Source: Brachybacterium phenoliresistens
GTDB taxonomy: Bacteria > Actinomycetota > Actinomycetes > Actinomycetales > Dermabacteraceae
Direction of reading: 5' to 3'
Assembly: GCF_000576425.1 (NCBI RefSeq)
Contig: NZ_KK069989.1
Location: 248,001-312,000, forward strand
DNA length: 64,000 nt
The position numbers and the translations under genes are program-made. Positions 19,405 through 27,646 of the stretch are shown here, piece by piece (position 1 is the stretch's first letter; the number at the start of each line of letters is the position of its first letter). The notes under the pieces were generated by a model. That model had not been told where the DNA came from and did not search any database. It saw only the letters and a list, made by a program, of their open reading frames with translations.

Positions 19405-19484
19405 AGCGGGTGACACCATGGTGTCCTCCCTGCCGCAGCCATCCGATGGGTGGCGCGCAGGTCGAGGACCGGGTGTCACCCGCT
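19405..19484 (+). other. Long-range stem distal to 5S
   Basis: AGCGGGTGACACC (19405-19417) and its exact complement GGTGTCACCCGCT (19472-19484) can form a 13-pair stem enclosing 54 bases, between 5S and the rrn terminator. It may be a processing stem of the rrn transcript or part of a small RNA. Confidence 0.6.
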
Positions 19485-19513
19485 TCGTCATTCCCCAGAA
19501 CCTTTTCTGTTTT

Positions 19514-19545
19514 GCCCTGCTGCCGGTCGTGCAGCGGGGCTTTTT
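19514..19545 (+). terminator. rrn operon terminator
   Basis: GCCCTGCTGC (19514-19523), loop, GCAGCGGGGC (19531-19540), ten pairs with one G-U, followed by TTTTT: a canonical intrinsic terminator. The 270 bases from here to the TetR gene hold nothing I can identify. Confidence 0.92.
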
Positions 19546-19817
19546 CGCGTTCCAGGGTCCTTCCTCGGGCCGGTACGACCCGGCGCTCGCCCACGCTCCG
19601 GGGCGACCTGTCCGCGAGCTGGAGAGGGGTGGTCGATGCTCGTCCTGCCCTGCGCGTGCAGACCGTGCTCGGAGGGCCCGCCCTGCCGGCTGTGCTGTCG
19701 CCAGCCGGCGCCGAAGGGGCGGAGCCGCGGAGGAGGAGGTGTCCGTGCTCTGAGGCCGCTGCGTGCCGTTCCGGGCGTCGGCGAGGTTCCTCGGCCGTCG
19801 GGCCGGGCTCGTCGGCG

Positions 19818-20420
19818 TCACGAGTTCTGTGCAGTGCGCCACTGCGCGGCACGTCGCGCGACCGCGGCATGCAGCTCCTCGAAGGCGGCATCGACCCGCG
19901 CCGTGTCCCCCGTCACGAACCGATCGCTGATCAGTCCGCGCAGGGCGCCGAGGATCCATGTGGCGTGCGTCTCCGCATCACGCGGCGGGCAGCCGGCGCG
20001 GACGAGTCCTTCGGAGAGTGCTGCGATCCGCGCACGCATCGAGCGGACGAGCGCCTCGTGGACCGGCGAGGTGCCGAACATCGACATGCCGGCCAGCTCG
20101 AGGAACAGCCGGACGTACGGCGAGCCGCCGTCGGCCGTCGCCCGGTCCCACAGCGTGCGCAGCGGATCAGGATCCGCCTCGTCGAGCGAGGGGACGGAGA
20201 GGGCTCGGGCGACGACCTGGTCCACCACCTCGGCGACGAGTTCGTCCCGGGTGCGGAAGTGGTGCAGGAGCGTCGCATGGCTGATCCCGACGGTCTGGGA
20301 CACCTTGCGCAGCGACAGCTCGCGCACGCCGTGCTCGAGGACATGCGCCGTCGCGGCCTCGAGGATCTCCCCGCGCCGGTGCTCGTACCGGCGCCGGCGG
20401 CCGTCCACCTGTTCGCTCAT
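19818..20420 (-). CDS. TetR-family transcriptional regulator
   Basis: 200 aa from ATG at 20420 (MSEQVDGRRRRYEHRRGEIL). Upstream in-frame extension is rejected because it crosses the intergenic operator. Residues 14-60 give the TetR helix-turn-helix: ILEAATAHVLEHG, then LRKVSQTVGISHATLLHHF. The C-terminal ligand domain is unassigned. It is divergent from the cutinase gene, and a perfect palindrome lies between them, so it very likely represses that gene and possibly itself. The effector is unknown; an ester hydrolysis product or fatty acid would be plausible inference. Confidence 0.88.
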   Translation of the reverse strand: MSEQVDGRRRRYEHRRGEILEAATAHVLEHGVRELSLRKVSQTVGISHATLLHHFRTRDELVAEVVDQVVARALSVPSLDEADPDPLRTLWDRATADGGSPYVRLFLELAGMSMFGTSPVHEALVRSMRARIAALSEGLVRAGCPPRDAETHATWILGALRGLISDRFVTGDTARVDAAFEELHAAVARRAAQWRTAQNS

Positions 20421-20537
20421 CCCTCTCGTATACCACCTCAGCATCCGCGCGGGCTGCGAAGGACCGTCGGCCGGGGCCCGGGCCGCATCGCTCCGACGGC
20501 GGCCGGGAGGACGCTCGGGGAGGGGGCTCCTCAATAG

Positions 20538-20556
20538 CTCTACCACTAGGTAGAGT
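20538..20556 (+). promoter_or_regulatory. TetR-type operator over the cutinase -10 region
   Basis: CTCTACCACTAGGTAGAG (20538-20555) is a perfect 7-4-7 inverted repeat. TAGAGT at 20551-20556 is a plausible -10 hexamer overlapping its right arm, with the AGGAG and ATG of the cutinase 25-40 bases downstream. No good -35 is visible. Position and symmetry fit repression by the adjacent TetR protein. Confidence 0.75.
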
Positions 20557-20593
20557 AACTGGCGGAACGCATACCCGAACCCAGGAGCACCCC

Positions 20594-21469
20594 ATGCGTA
20601 CATCCCTCACCCGACTGAGCTCAGGGCTCGCGGCCCTGACCGTCCTCTTCGCCTCCGCCGTCTTCGCCCAGAGCGCCGCCCTGGCGGACGAGAACCCCTA
20701 CGCCCGCGGCCCGGAGCCGACGCAGCAGAGCATCGAGGCCACGCGCGGCAGCTACGACGTCTCCCAGACGCGCGTCCCCTCCTACTCCGTGCGCGGATTC
20801 GGCGGCGGGACGATCTACTACCCGACCTCCACGGCCGACGGCACCTTCGGCGCCGTCGCGATCGCCCCCGGCTACACCGCCTCGCAGAGCAGCATGGCGT
20901 GGCTCGGGCCGCGGCTGGCGTCCCAGGGCTTCGTCGTCTTCACGATCGACACCACCTCCCGGTACGACCAGCCCTCCTCCCGCGGCGACCAGCTGCTCGC
21001 CGCCCTGGACTACCTCACCACCTCCAGCGACGTGCGCAGCCGCATCGACCCCGAGCGCCTCGCCGTGATGGGCCACTCGATGGGCGGCGGCGGCACCTTC
21101 GAGGCCGCGAAGGACGATCCCGCCCTGCAGGCGGCCATCGGCCTCACCCCGTGGAACACCGACAAGACCTTCCCCGAGGTCAGCACCCCGATGCTCGTCA
21201 TCGGCGCCCAGAACGACACCGTCGCCCCCGTGCGCACGCACGCCGAGCCCCTCTACGAGGGTCTCCCGGACGACGGCCAGAAGGCCTACATCGAGCTGCG
21301 CGGCGCCTCGCACTTCGCGCCCAACACCTCCGACACGACGATCGCCAGCTCGAGCATCGCCTGGCTCAAGCGCTTCGTCGACGACGACACCCGCTACGAC
21401 CGGTTCGTGTGCCCCGGCCCCAGCACCGGCATCGCCGTGAGCGAGGTGCGCAGCACCTGCCCGTTCTGA
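20594..21469 (+). CDS. Secreted cutinase / PET-hydrolase-like polyesterase
   Basis: Alpha/beta hydrolase closely matching actinobacterial cutinases (Thermobifida TfCut type) along its whole 291-aa length: ENPYARGPEPT start of the mature protein, GFGGGTIYYP, APGYTASQSS, MGHSMGGGG, TPWNTDK, FVDDDTRY, and CPGP...STCPF end. Sec signal peptide residues 1-31 (cleavage after ALA). Catalytic triad Ser162 / Asp208 / His240; oxyanion residues Tyr94 and Met163; terminal disulfide Cys273-Cys289. The residue before Ser is His, as in type I enzymes, and there is no second disulfide of the IsPETase kind. The family hydrolyses cutin and synthetic polyesters including PET; the natural substrate here is unknown. 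Under apparent TetR control. Confidence 0.9.
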   Translation: MRTSLTRLSSGLAALTVLFASAVFAQSAALADENPYARGPEPTQQSIEATRGSYDVSQTRVPSYSVRGFGGGTIYYPTSTADGTFGAVAIAPGYTASQSSMAWLGPRLASQGFVVFTIDTTSRYDQPSSRGDQLLAALDYLTTSSDVRSRIDPERLAVMGHSMGGGGTFEAAKDDPALQAAIGLTPWNTDKTFPEVSTPMLVIGAQNDTVAPVRTHAEPLYEGLPDDGQKAYIELRGASHFAPNTSDTTIASSSIAWLKRFVDDDTRYDRFVCPGPSTGIAVSEVRSTCPF

Positions 21470-21474
21470 TCGGC

Positions 21475-22380
21475 TCAGCCGACCAGTGCCCCGCCGATGC
21501 GCCAGTAGCCGAGGAACGCGACCTGTGCCTTCGGGATGCCCGCGTCCTGGGTGAGGTGGGCGCGGATCCGGGCGACCGCGCCCGTCTCGCCGGCGATCCA
21601 CACGGACAGCCCGGGATCCTGGGCGGGACCGTCCCCGTGCTCCGCCGTCCACTCCCGCACCAGCTCCTCGAGGCGGCGGCCGGGACCGGCGCCGTCGCGC
21701 AGCGCTCGGCGGATCCGGGCTCCGGCCGGGGCCGACGGGCTCACCAGATCGTCGCGGAGGTCGGAGAGCTCGAGCAGCACATCGGCCCGCGCTCCCCGCG
21801 GCAGGGAGGCCAGGATGCCGCGGATCGCGGGGAACGCGGTCTCGTCGCCGATGAGCAGGGCCCGCTGCACCGGGCGCTCCGGCTTCCAGTGGAGCCCGTA
21901 CCCGGTCCAGCCGGCGCGGGCATCGGGGCCGGTGATGACGAGGTCGTCCCCGGGCCGCGCCGACCTCGCCCAGCGCGATGCGGGGCCGGGCGGGTCGTGC
22001 AGCAGCACGTCGATGTCGAGCTCCCGCGCCTGCGGGCGGATCGCGGCCGGGGTGTAGGTGCGCAGCACGTTGCGATCGCCCTCGGGCAGCTGCTTCCACC
22101 GGGTGTACCAGTGCGAGGGGTGGGGCGTGGGCTCCTCGAGCAGGCCGAAGTCGGCGATGCCGCCGCCGGGGAGGGGGAGCACCAGCTTGATCCGCTGGTC
22201 CAGGCCCCACGGGGCGAAGTGCTGCAGCGCCTCGCCGGTGACGGTGATCCGCATCCAGGCCGGGCTCACCGCCTCGGCCCGCGCCACCGTCACGGGGAAG
22301 GCGCTGTACTCCCAGGGGCGCTCCGCCTCCGCATCCGATGCCGGCGGTCCGGGGCGGGCCGGCACAGCGCGCGGGCTCAT
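21475..22380 (-). CDS. Siderophore-interacting protein (FAD/NAD(P)H ferric reductase)
   Basis: Cytoplasmic flavoprotein of the SIP/ViuB family that reduces imported ferric-siderophore to release iron. 301 aa. FAD-binding RTYTPAAIR starts at residue 107; the nucleotide-binding half contains GDETAFPAI, WIAGETGAV and the family-typical C-terminal FLGYWRIGG. Last gene of the iron operon, overlapping the ATPase gene by four bases. Its end is five bases from the convergent cutinase stop, with no terminator between them. Confidence 0.93.
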   Translation of the reverse strand: MSPRAVPARPGPPASDAEAERPWEYSAFPVTVARAEAVSPAWMRITVTGEALQHFAPWGLDQRIKLVLPLPGGGIADFGLLEEPTPHPSHWYTRWKQLPEGDRNVLRTYTPAAIRPQARELDIDVLLHDPPGPASRWARSARPGDDLVITGPDARAGWTGYGLHWKPERPVQRALLIGDETAFPAIRGILASLPRGARADVLLELSDLRDDLVSPSAPAGARIRRALRDGAGPGRRLEELVREWTAEHGDGPAQDPGLSVWIAGETGAVARIRAHLTQDAGIPKAQVAFLGYWRIGGALVG

Positions 22381-23270
22381 CGGCCCTCCCCGGCGGCCGA
22401 GGGGACGGGAGCCGCGGGGACCTCGCCGTGGACGGCGTCAGGGGGCGCTGTGCTCGGGGCGCGGCCGCCTCGGGGCACCACCAGCGGCCCGCCGGTGACG
22501 GGATCGGCGATCACCACGTTGGGCAGGCCGAACACCGCCTCGACCCGGGCACTGGTGATGACCTCGCGCGGAGGGCCCTCGGCGAGGATGCGCCCCTCGC
22601 GCATGGCGATCACGTGGGTGGCGTAGCGGGCGGCCTGGTTCAGGTCGTGCAGCACCGCCACGACGGTGCGTCCGGCCGCGTGCAGGTCGGAGAACAGCTC
22701 CATGAGCTCGATCTGGTGCGCGACGTCGAGGTAGGTGGTCGGCTCGTCCAGCAGCAGCAGATCGGTCTGCTGGGCCAGCACCATCGCCACCCACACCCGC
22801 TGGCGCTGCCCGCCGGAGAGCTCGTCGACCTGCCGCTCCGCGAGCTCGGTGGTGGCGGTGTCCTCCAGGGCGCGGGCGACCGCCCGCTCGTCCTGCGGGG
22901 ACCACTGCCGCACCAGGTGCTGGTACGGGTATCGGCCGCGGGCGACGAGGTCCGCGACCGTGATGCCCTCGGGGGCGATGGCGCTCTGCGGCAGCAGTCC
23001 CAGGCGGCGCGCGACCTCCTTCGCCGGGTAGCGGGAGATGGACCGGCCGTCGAGCACGACCTGCCCGCGTGCGGGGGCCAGCAGGCGGGACAGGCCGCGC
23101 AGCAGGGTCGACTTCCCGCAGGCGTTGGGGCCGATGATCACCGTGAAGCCGCCGTCGGGGATGTGCACCGAGAGTTCGGAGATGACCTCGGTGCGGTCGT
23201 AGGTCAGGGCGATGCCCTCGGCGGAGAGCCGGGAGGCGGCGGAGGCCGGGGGAGCAAGGCGGTCAGGCAC
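22377..23270 (-). CDS. Iron-siderophore ABC transporter ATPase (FecE/FepC type)
   Basis: 297 aa. Walker A GPNACGKST (residues 47-55), the iron-transporter-specific NACGKS wording, Q-loop LLPQSA, ABC signature LSGGQRQR, Walker B LLLLDEPTTYLD, and H-loop VLHDLNQA. Powers uptake of Fe(III)-siderophore through the two upstream-encoded permeases. Overlaps the end of the permease gene by eight bases. The C-terminal 30 residues are Pro/Ala-rich and dispensable-looking. Confidence 0.95.
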   Translation of the reverse strand: MPDRLAPPASAASRLSAEGIALTYDRTEVISELSVHIPDGGFTVIIGPNACGKSTLLRGLSRLLAPARGQVVLDGRSISRYPAKEVARRLGLLPQSAIAPEGITVADLVARGRYPYQHLVRQWSPQDERAVARALEDTATTELAERQVDELSGGQRQRVWVAMVLAQQTDLLLLDEPTTYLDVAHQIELMELFSDLHAAGRTVVAVLHDLNQAARYATHVIAMREGRILAEGPPREVITSARVEAVFGLPNVVIADPVTGGPLVVPRGGRAPSTAPPDAVHGEVPAAPVPSAAGEGR

Positions 23271-24411
23271 GGCGACGGATCTCCTGGATGAGGGTCAGCA
23301 CGAGGTACAGCCCGCCGACGGACACGGTGACCACACCGGCCGGCAGCGGGACGGGAGCGGGGCCGGCGGGCAGGTGCGCGGCCAGGGCGGGCAGCGCGGC
23401 GGCCACGGCCTCGCGCGTGCGCGCCAGCAGCGGCAGCAGATGCTCGGCCACCAGATCGGACAGGAGCAGCAGCGCGGCGCCGGTCAGCCCGGACAGCATC
23501 GGGGAGAGGTGCGGCGCGCGGGCCAGGCGCCGGGCGATCTGCGGGGCGGCCAGGGCGATGAACGAGACGGGGCCGATCACGGCCGTCGCGAGGGAGACCA
23601 GGGCGACGGCGATGAGCAGCGCCGCGCTGCGCACCCGCGCCGGACGCACCCCGGAGGCGGCGGCCATGTCATCGCCCAGGTCCAGCTGGCGCAGCGAGGG
23701 GCCGAGCACCGCCAGGACCGCCAGCAGCGGGACGGCGCAGAGGACGGCGCCGATCACCGGGGGCGCGGTGAGGCCGTTGAGGGTCCCGGCGCCCCAGGCC
23801 GCCGCGAACATGGCGGTCTCCAGCTCGATCTGCAGCAGCATCCACGTGTTCAGCGAGGCCAGCATCGCGGAGACGCCGATGCCCACCACGATCAGCCGGA
23901 ACCCCTGCACCCCGCCGGTGCGGGCCAGGGCCCAGATGAGCAGGGCCGTCGCCGCCCCGCCGAGGACCGCTCCGGCGCTCAGCAGCGGCCAGGAGGAGGA
24001 GACCAGCACCAGGGTGAGCAGCATGCCGGTGAAGGCCCCGTTGGCCAGGCCCAGGATGTCCGGGCTCGCCAGGGGGTTGCGGGTGACGGTCTGGAACAGG
24101 CCGCCGGAGATCCCCAGCAGGGCCCCCAGGGCGACGGCCGCGACGGCGCGCGGGAGGCGCCACTGGAGCACGACGGTGCGGTCCATCGGCCGCCCGCCGC
24201 CGCGCAGCACCTCGAGCACCTCGGCGGGGGCGAGGCGGTAGGTGCCCGACCCCAGGGCGACCACGGTCAGCAGGCAGATCACGGCGAGCAGGATGCCCGC
24301 CACGATCAGGGCGCGCGGGCGCAGCACCAGCGAGATCGGCCCGCGGCGCAGGGGCAGCCGTCCTTCCGCGCGGCGCAGCGGGCGCCGGGCCAGGTCCGGG
24401 CCGGCGCTCAC
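23263..24411 (-). CDS. Iron-siderophore ABC transporter permease 2 (FecCD family)
   Basis: 382 aa from a GTG at 24411 that overlaps the stop of the preceding permease (GTGA). A longer in-frame extension upstream is only shadow sequence of that permease. After about 40 cytoplasmic residues the FecCD pattern begins: LRPRALIVAGILLAVICLL, ALGSGTYRL, RLPRAVAAVALGALLGISGG, TRNPLASPDILGLANGAF, and GPVSFIALAAPQIARRL near the C-terminus (the ATPase-contact region). Ten membrane segments expected. Pairs with the other permease as a heterodimer. Confidence 0.93.
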   Translation of the reverse strand: MSAGPDLARRPLRRAEGRLPLRRGPISLVLRPRALIVAGILLAVICLLTVVALGSGTYRLAPAEVLEVLRGGGRPMDRTVVLQWRLPRAVAAVALGALLGISGGLFQTVTRNPLASPDILGLANGAFTGMLLTLVLVSSSWPLLSAGAVLGGAATALLIWALARTGGVQGFRLIVVGIGVSAMLASLNTWMLLQIELETAMFAAAWGAGTLNGLTAPPVIGAVLCAVPLLAVLAVLGPSLRQLDLGDDMAAASGVRPARVRSAALLIAVALVSLATAVIGPVSFIALAAPQIARRLARAPHLSPMLSGLTGAALLLLSDLVAEHLLPLLARTREAVAAALPALAAHLPAGPAPVPLPAGVVTVSVGGLYLVLTLIQEIRRRA

Positions 24412-25418
24412 CGGAGGGCCCCCAGCCCGCGGGCGCGGCGGCGCCGGGCCAGCAGCACCAGCACCGGCGCGCCGACGAAGGCCGTGACGATGCCGACCGG
24501 CACCTCCGCCGGGGCGATGAGCAGCCGCCCGAGCACGTCCGAGACGAGGACGATCAGCGGCGCGAGCACCGCGGAGACCGGCAGGATCACCCGCTGGTCC
24601 GTCCCGAACACCCAGCGGGCGGCGTGGGGGACCATCAGGCCGATGAAGGAGATCGGGCCGGCGATCGCGGTCGCGGAGCCGGCCAGCAGGGTCACCGCGA
24701 CGACCACGCCGAGGCGGATCAGCCGGACGTCGGCGCCCTGGGCCCGGGCGACGTCCTCCCCGAGGGCGATCGCGTTCAGCCCCGGCGCCAGCAGCGCGGC
24801 GACGATCAGGCCGATCAGCGCGAACGGCAGCACGCCCAGCAGCACCTCCCCGCCCCGCCCCAGCAGGGAGCCGGCGTGCCAGCCGCGCATCGCGTCGAAG
24901 GCCTCCGGGTTCGAGAGCGTCAGGCCCGTGGTGACCCCGGAGAGCACGGCGCCCAGCGCGACGCCCGCCAGGGTGAGCCGCACGGGATCCGCGGCCCCGC
25001 GACCGGAGGAGCCGATGAGGTAGACCGCGACGGTCACCGCGAGGGCGCCGCCGAAGGCCGGCCAGACCATGGCGGAGACGTGGTCCAGCCCCAGCAGCGC
25101 GACGCCGAGGGCCACCGCGAACGCCGCGCCGGCGTTGACGCCGAGGATCCCGGGATCGGCCAACGGGTTGCGGGTGAAGGCCTGCATCAGGGCGCCGGCC
25201 ACGCCCAGGCACGCCCCCGCGAGGATCCCGGCGAGGGTCCGCGGGCCGCGGGTGCCGAGGACGAACTGCGACTCCGCCGTCCCGCCGCCCTGCAGCGTGT
25301 CCCACATCAGGGCGAGGGGGAGCGGATTCGCGCCCAGCGCGAGGGACAGGGCGACGGCGATCAGCACGCCCAGCAGCAGCGCCGCGGCGCCGAGGGGCCG
25401 TCGGTGCCGGGGGATCAC
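24408..25418 (-). CDS. Iron-siderophore ABC transporter permease 1 (FecCD family)
   Basis: 336 aa from GTG at 25418, overlapping the stop of the binding-protein gene by GTGA. FecCD motifs are all present: RGPRTLAGILAGACLGVAGALMQAF..., TRNPLADPGILGVNAGAAFAV, LTLAGVALGAVLSG, GPISFIGLMVPHAARW, and VPVGIVTAFVGAPVLVLLARR at the end. The upstream open frame that extends over the binding protein is antisense-like shadow and is not part of the gene. Confidence 0.93.
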   Translation of the reverse strand: MIPRHRRPLGAAALLLGVLIAVALSLALGANPLPLALMWDTLQGGGTAESQFVLGTRGPRTLAGILAGACLGVAGALMQAFTRNPLADPGILGVNAGAAFAVALGVALLGLDHVSAMVWPAFGGALAVTVAVYLIGSSGRGAADPVRLTLAGVALGAVLSGVTTGLTLSNPEAFDAMRGWHAGSLLGRGGEVLLGVLPFALIGLIVAALLAPGLNAIALGEDVARAQGADVRLIRLGVVVAVTLLAGSATAIAGPISFIGLMVPHAARWVFGTDQRVILPVSAVLAPLIVLVSDVLGRLLIAPAEVPVGIVTAFVGAPVLVLLARRRRARGLGALR

Positions 25419-26386
25419 GAGCGGTCGGCGAGGATCGCCTCGATGTCGTCCAGCACCCTCTGGGCGCCCACCGGACCGACGCCGGAGACCCAGTAGCTCG
25501 TGTCGACCAGGCGGACGTCGGGGAAGGCCTCGGCGTTCTGGGCGATCGCGGCGGGGATGGTGGTGGGGTCCTCGACGTCGGTCGTCGTCACCAGGACGAG
25601 GTCGGCCTGCGCCTCGAGGATGTTCTCGGGGGAGATGTCGCTCTGGATGGCGTCGGCCCATTCGCGCTCGGGGATGCTCAGCCCCACGCTCGCCAGCAGG
25701 CTGCCGGCGAAGGAGGTCGGGCCGTAGAGGGAGAGGGTGGTCTCGTCGCGCGGGCGCACCATGTTCACGGTGGTGCCGGACGGCGCGTGCTCGGCGGCGA
25801 TCTCCTCGCTGCGGGCGTCCACGGCCTCCAGCAGATCGGCCGCCTCCTCGGACCTGCCGAGCGCCTCGGCGATGAGGCCCATGTTCTCCCGCCACGGCGC
25901 GGCGTGGTCGGCGATGAAGACGGTGGGGGCGATCGAGGCGAGCTGGTCGTAGAGCTTCGCGTGGCGGGTCTCGGTGCCCAGCACCAGGTCGGGTGCGAGG
26001 GCGGCGATGGCCTCCAGGTCCGGCTCGGGCACGGTCCCCACGGGCGCGACGCCGGTGACGCCCAGGTACTCCGGCAGGGTCGTGATGTTGCCGGCGACCG
26101 CGGCGCCCACCGGCGTCACGCCGAGGCCCACGGCCGTGTCCAGCTCGAGCGGCTCGAGGACGACCACACGCTGGGGATCCTCGGGGACCGCGGTGGTCCC
26201 GCGGGCGTGGACGACGGACCGGGTGGCGCCCGCGGCTCCGCCGGCGTCGCTCGCCGCGCCGCCGCCGGCTGCGGCCTCGGTCTCGGCGGAGCCGGAGGAG
26301 CAGGCGGTCATCAGGGCGGCGGCCAGCGCCGTGGCGGAGCCGAGGACGGCGGTGCGGCGGGGCACGCGGAGGGGACGGACGGTCAC
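25415..26386 (-). CDS. Iron-siderophore substrate-binding lipoprotein
   Basis: 323 aa. Lipoprotein signal with lipobox LMTAC, Cys29, preceded by a twin-arginine-like VPRRTAVLG. A Gly/Ala linker leads to the periplasmic-binding fold of the FecB/FhuD type: DPQRVVVLEPLELDTAVGLGV, then LAPDLVLGTETRHAKLYDQLASIAPTV. Captures Fe(III)-siderophore at the cell surface. First gene of a five-gene operon in which every junction overlaps. An IdeR box lies 61 bases upstream. Confidence 0.93.
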   Translation of the reverse strand: MTVRPLRVPRRTAVLGSATALAAALMTACSSGSAETEAAAGGGAASDAGGAAGATRSVVHARGTTAVPEDPQRVVVLEPLELDTAVGLGVTPVGAAVAGNITTLPEYLGVTGVAPVGTVPEPDLEAIAALAPDLVLGTETRHAKLYDQLASIAPTVFIADHAAPWRENMGLIAEALGRSEEAADLLEAVDARSEEIAAEHAPSGTTVNMVRPRDETTLSLYGPTSFAGSLLASVGLSIPEREWADAIQSDISPENILEAQADLVLVTTTDVEDPTTIPAAIAQNAEAFPDVRLVDTSYWVSGVGPVGAQRVLDDIEAILADRS

Positions 26387-26446
26387 GGCGAGGCCTCTCG
26401 GTGAGGGGTCGGTCGGCAGGGCCCGGGCACGACAGAGCCACTGGGC

Positions 26447-26465
26447 TTAGGTAAGGCTAACCAAC
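26447..26465 (-). promoter_or_regulatory. IdeR/DtxR iron box
   Basis: TTAGGTAAGGCTAACCAA at 26447-26464 matches the established DtxR/IdeR consensus (TTAGGTTAGGCTAACCTAA) at nearly every position. It sits 61-78 bases upstream of the binding-protein start, so the operon should be repressed when iron is sufficient. Confidence 0.9.
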
Positions 26466-26499
26466 CGTGGCGATGTGATGCGTGCGGTCCGGATCCTGA

Positions 26500-27090
26500 T
26501 CACAGCGCCGGCATCACCCCGAGGGCGACGAGCAGCGCCGGGGCGAGCACGAGGATCCCGGCCAGCAGCACCGGTGCGCCGAGGACCCCGAGGGCGATCG
26601 GCACGCGGCGCCAGCCGGTGCGATGGGAGCAGGAGACCGCGGTCGCCCCGAAGGCTCCCGCGAAGGCCGTCATGGCCAGGACGTACCCGATGCCGGCCGC
26701 ATCGATTCGCCCCGGCCCGCCGGCCCAGCCGAGCAGCATGGCGATCGCCTCCCCGATCGACCCGAGCGCGTAGAGCGAGAAGACCGCGAACGCGCCCCAG
26801 AGCAGCAGGGTCGTCAGGGCCGATCCGCCGGCGCGGGAGGGAGTGCGCAGCGACAGCAGCAGGACGGCGGCCCCCAGCAGCTTCAGTGCGACGACCAGCC
26901 AGTTCATCACGGAGAGCCCGTCGGCATAGGCGGCCGTCGAGCCGGTCGCGAAGCGATCCCCGGCCTCGAAGGAGACGTTCACCGCCGCGAAGGCGAGCAG
27001 GCCCAGCGCCCCGAGCACCGCCGCCGCGCGGACCGCCCGTCCCGGCGCCGGCACGATGCCGGGACCCGGCCGCTCCGCCGCGGCGGTCAT
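26500..27090 (-). CDS. Small integral membrane protein, unknown function
   Basis: 196 aa from ATG at 27090. Five probable membrane segments: VLGALGLLAFAAVNV, LSVMNWLVVALKLLGAAVLLL, LTTLLLWGAFAVFSLYALG, IGYVLAMTAFAGAFGATAV, and a long C-terminal hydrophobic stretch (ALGVLGAPVLLAGILVLAP). No catalytic motif recognised. It overlaps the preceding membrane-protein gene by ATGA and is therefore co-expressed with it. The 110 bases between this gene and the iron operon start carry the iron box; whether this pair is also iron-regulated is unclear because it points towards the box as its downstream region. Confidence 0.7.
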   Translation of the reverse strand: MTAAAERPGPGIVPAPGRAVRAAAVLGALGLLAFAAVNVSFEAGDRFATGSTAAYADGLSVMNWLVVALKLLGAAVLLLSLRTPSRAGGSALTTLLLWGAFAVFSLYALGSIGEAIAMLLGWAGGPGRIDAAGIGYVLAMTAFAGAFGATAVSCSHRTGWRRVPIALGVLGAPVLLAGILVLAPALLVALGVMPAL

Positions 27091-27530
27091 GCCGCGTCCC
27101 GAACGGCTCGGCGCGCTCGCCGACGTGCCAGGAGCAGCAGGGTCGAGGGGACCAGGACCATCACGAATCCGCTCGGACCCACCATCCAGATGCACAGCAG
27201 GGCCCAGATCCCGAGCACCGCGCCGACGTACCCGGGCACGGTGCCGCCGCGCCGCCCCACCTCGAGCACGAGCAGCGCGAACAGCACCCCGGGCACGACG
27301 AATCCGCCGGGCAGTCCCCAGAACGGGATCATCGCCTCGGCCGGCATCGGTCCCGTACGGAAGGGGCCGGCGAGCCAGGCGCTCCACCAGGGATGGATCG
27401 CGAAGACCACGGTGTGCAGGATGCAGATGATCAGCAGGGACACGGCCGCTGCGACGGTCAGCGCGTCGGCGGGCGGCCGGGAGGCGGCGGTCGAGGGCGA
27501 GGAGCTGGGGATGGTGCGTGAGGAGGTCAT
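27087..27530 (-). CDS. Small integral membrane protein, possibly DUF6463-like
   Basis: 147 aa from ATG at 27530 (MTSSRTIPSSSPSTAASR); an in-frame ATG 22 codons upstream lacks support. Ser/Pro-rich N-terminus, then four membrane segments with FWGLPGGFVVPGVLFALLV and VGPSGFVMVLVPSTLLLL. The layout (a WSAWLAGPF loop between helices 1 and 2) recalls small DUF6463-type membrane proteins, but I recognise this only loosely. Coupled to the downstream 196-aa membrane protein. Confidence 0.65.
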   Translation of the reverse strand: MTSSRTIPSSSPSTAASRPPADALTVAAAVSLLIICILHTVVFAIHPWWSAWLAGPFRTGPMPAEAMIPFWGLPGGFVVPGVLFALLVLEVGRRGGTVPGYVGAVLGIWALLCIWMVGPSGFVMVLVPSTLLLLARRRARRAVRDAA

Positions 27531-27584
27531 GCCTCGAGCCTGCGGTGCGCCGGGCCGGTGCTCTTCCCCGGGGCGGGGGAATCG

Positions 27585-27604
27585 GCTCCCCCGCACGGGG
27601 GAGC
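27585..27604 (-). terminator. Hairpin downstream of the BenE-type gene
   Basis: GCTCCCCC (27585-27592), loop GCAC, GGGGGAGC (27597-27604): eight perfect pairs, 43 bases past the transporter stop. Serves as probable terminator on the minus strand; no U-run. Confidence 0.6.
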
Positions 27605-27646
27605 GGGGCGCGCCGCCCGGCCACGCCGGTGCGGCGCGCAGGCGGC

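Noticed and set aside
19410..20537. Plus-strand 375-codon open frame across the rrn terminator and TetR gene
   Set aside because: It runs through the intrinsic terminator and is antisense to a clear TetR gene.
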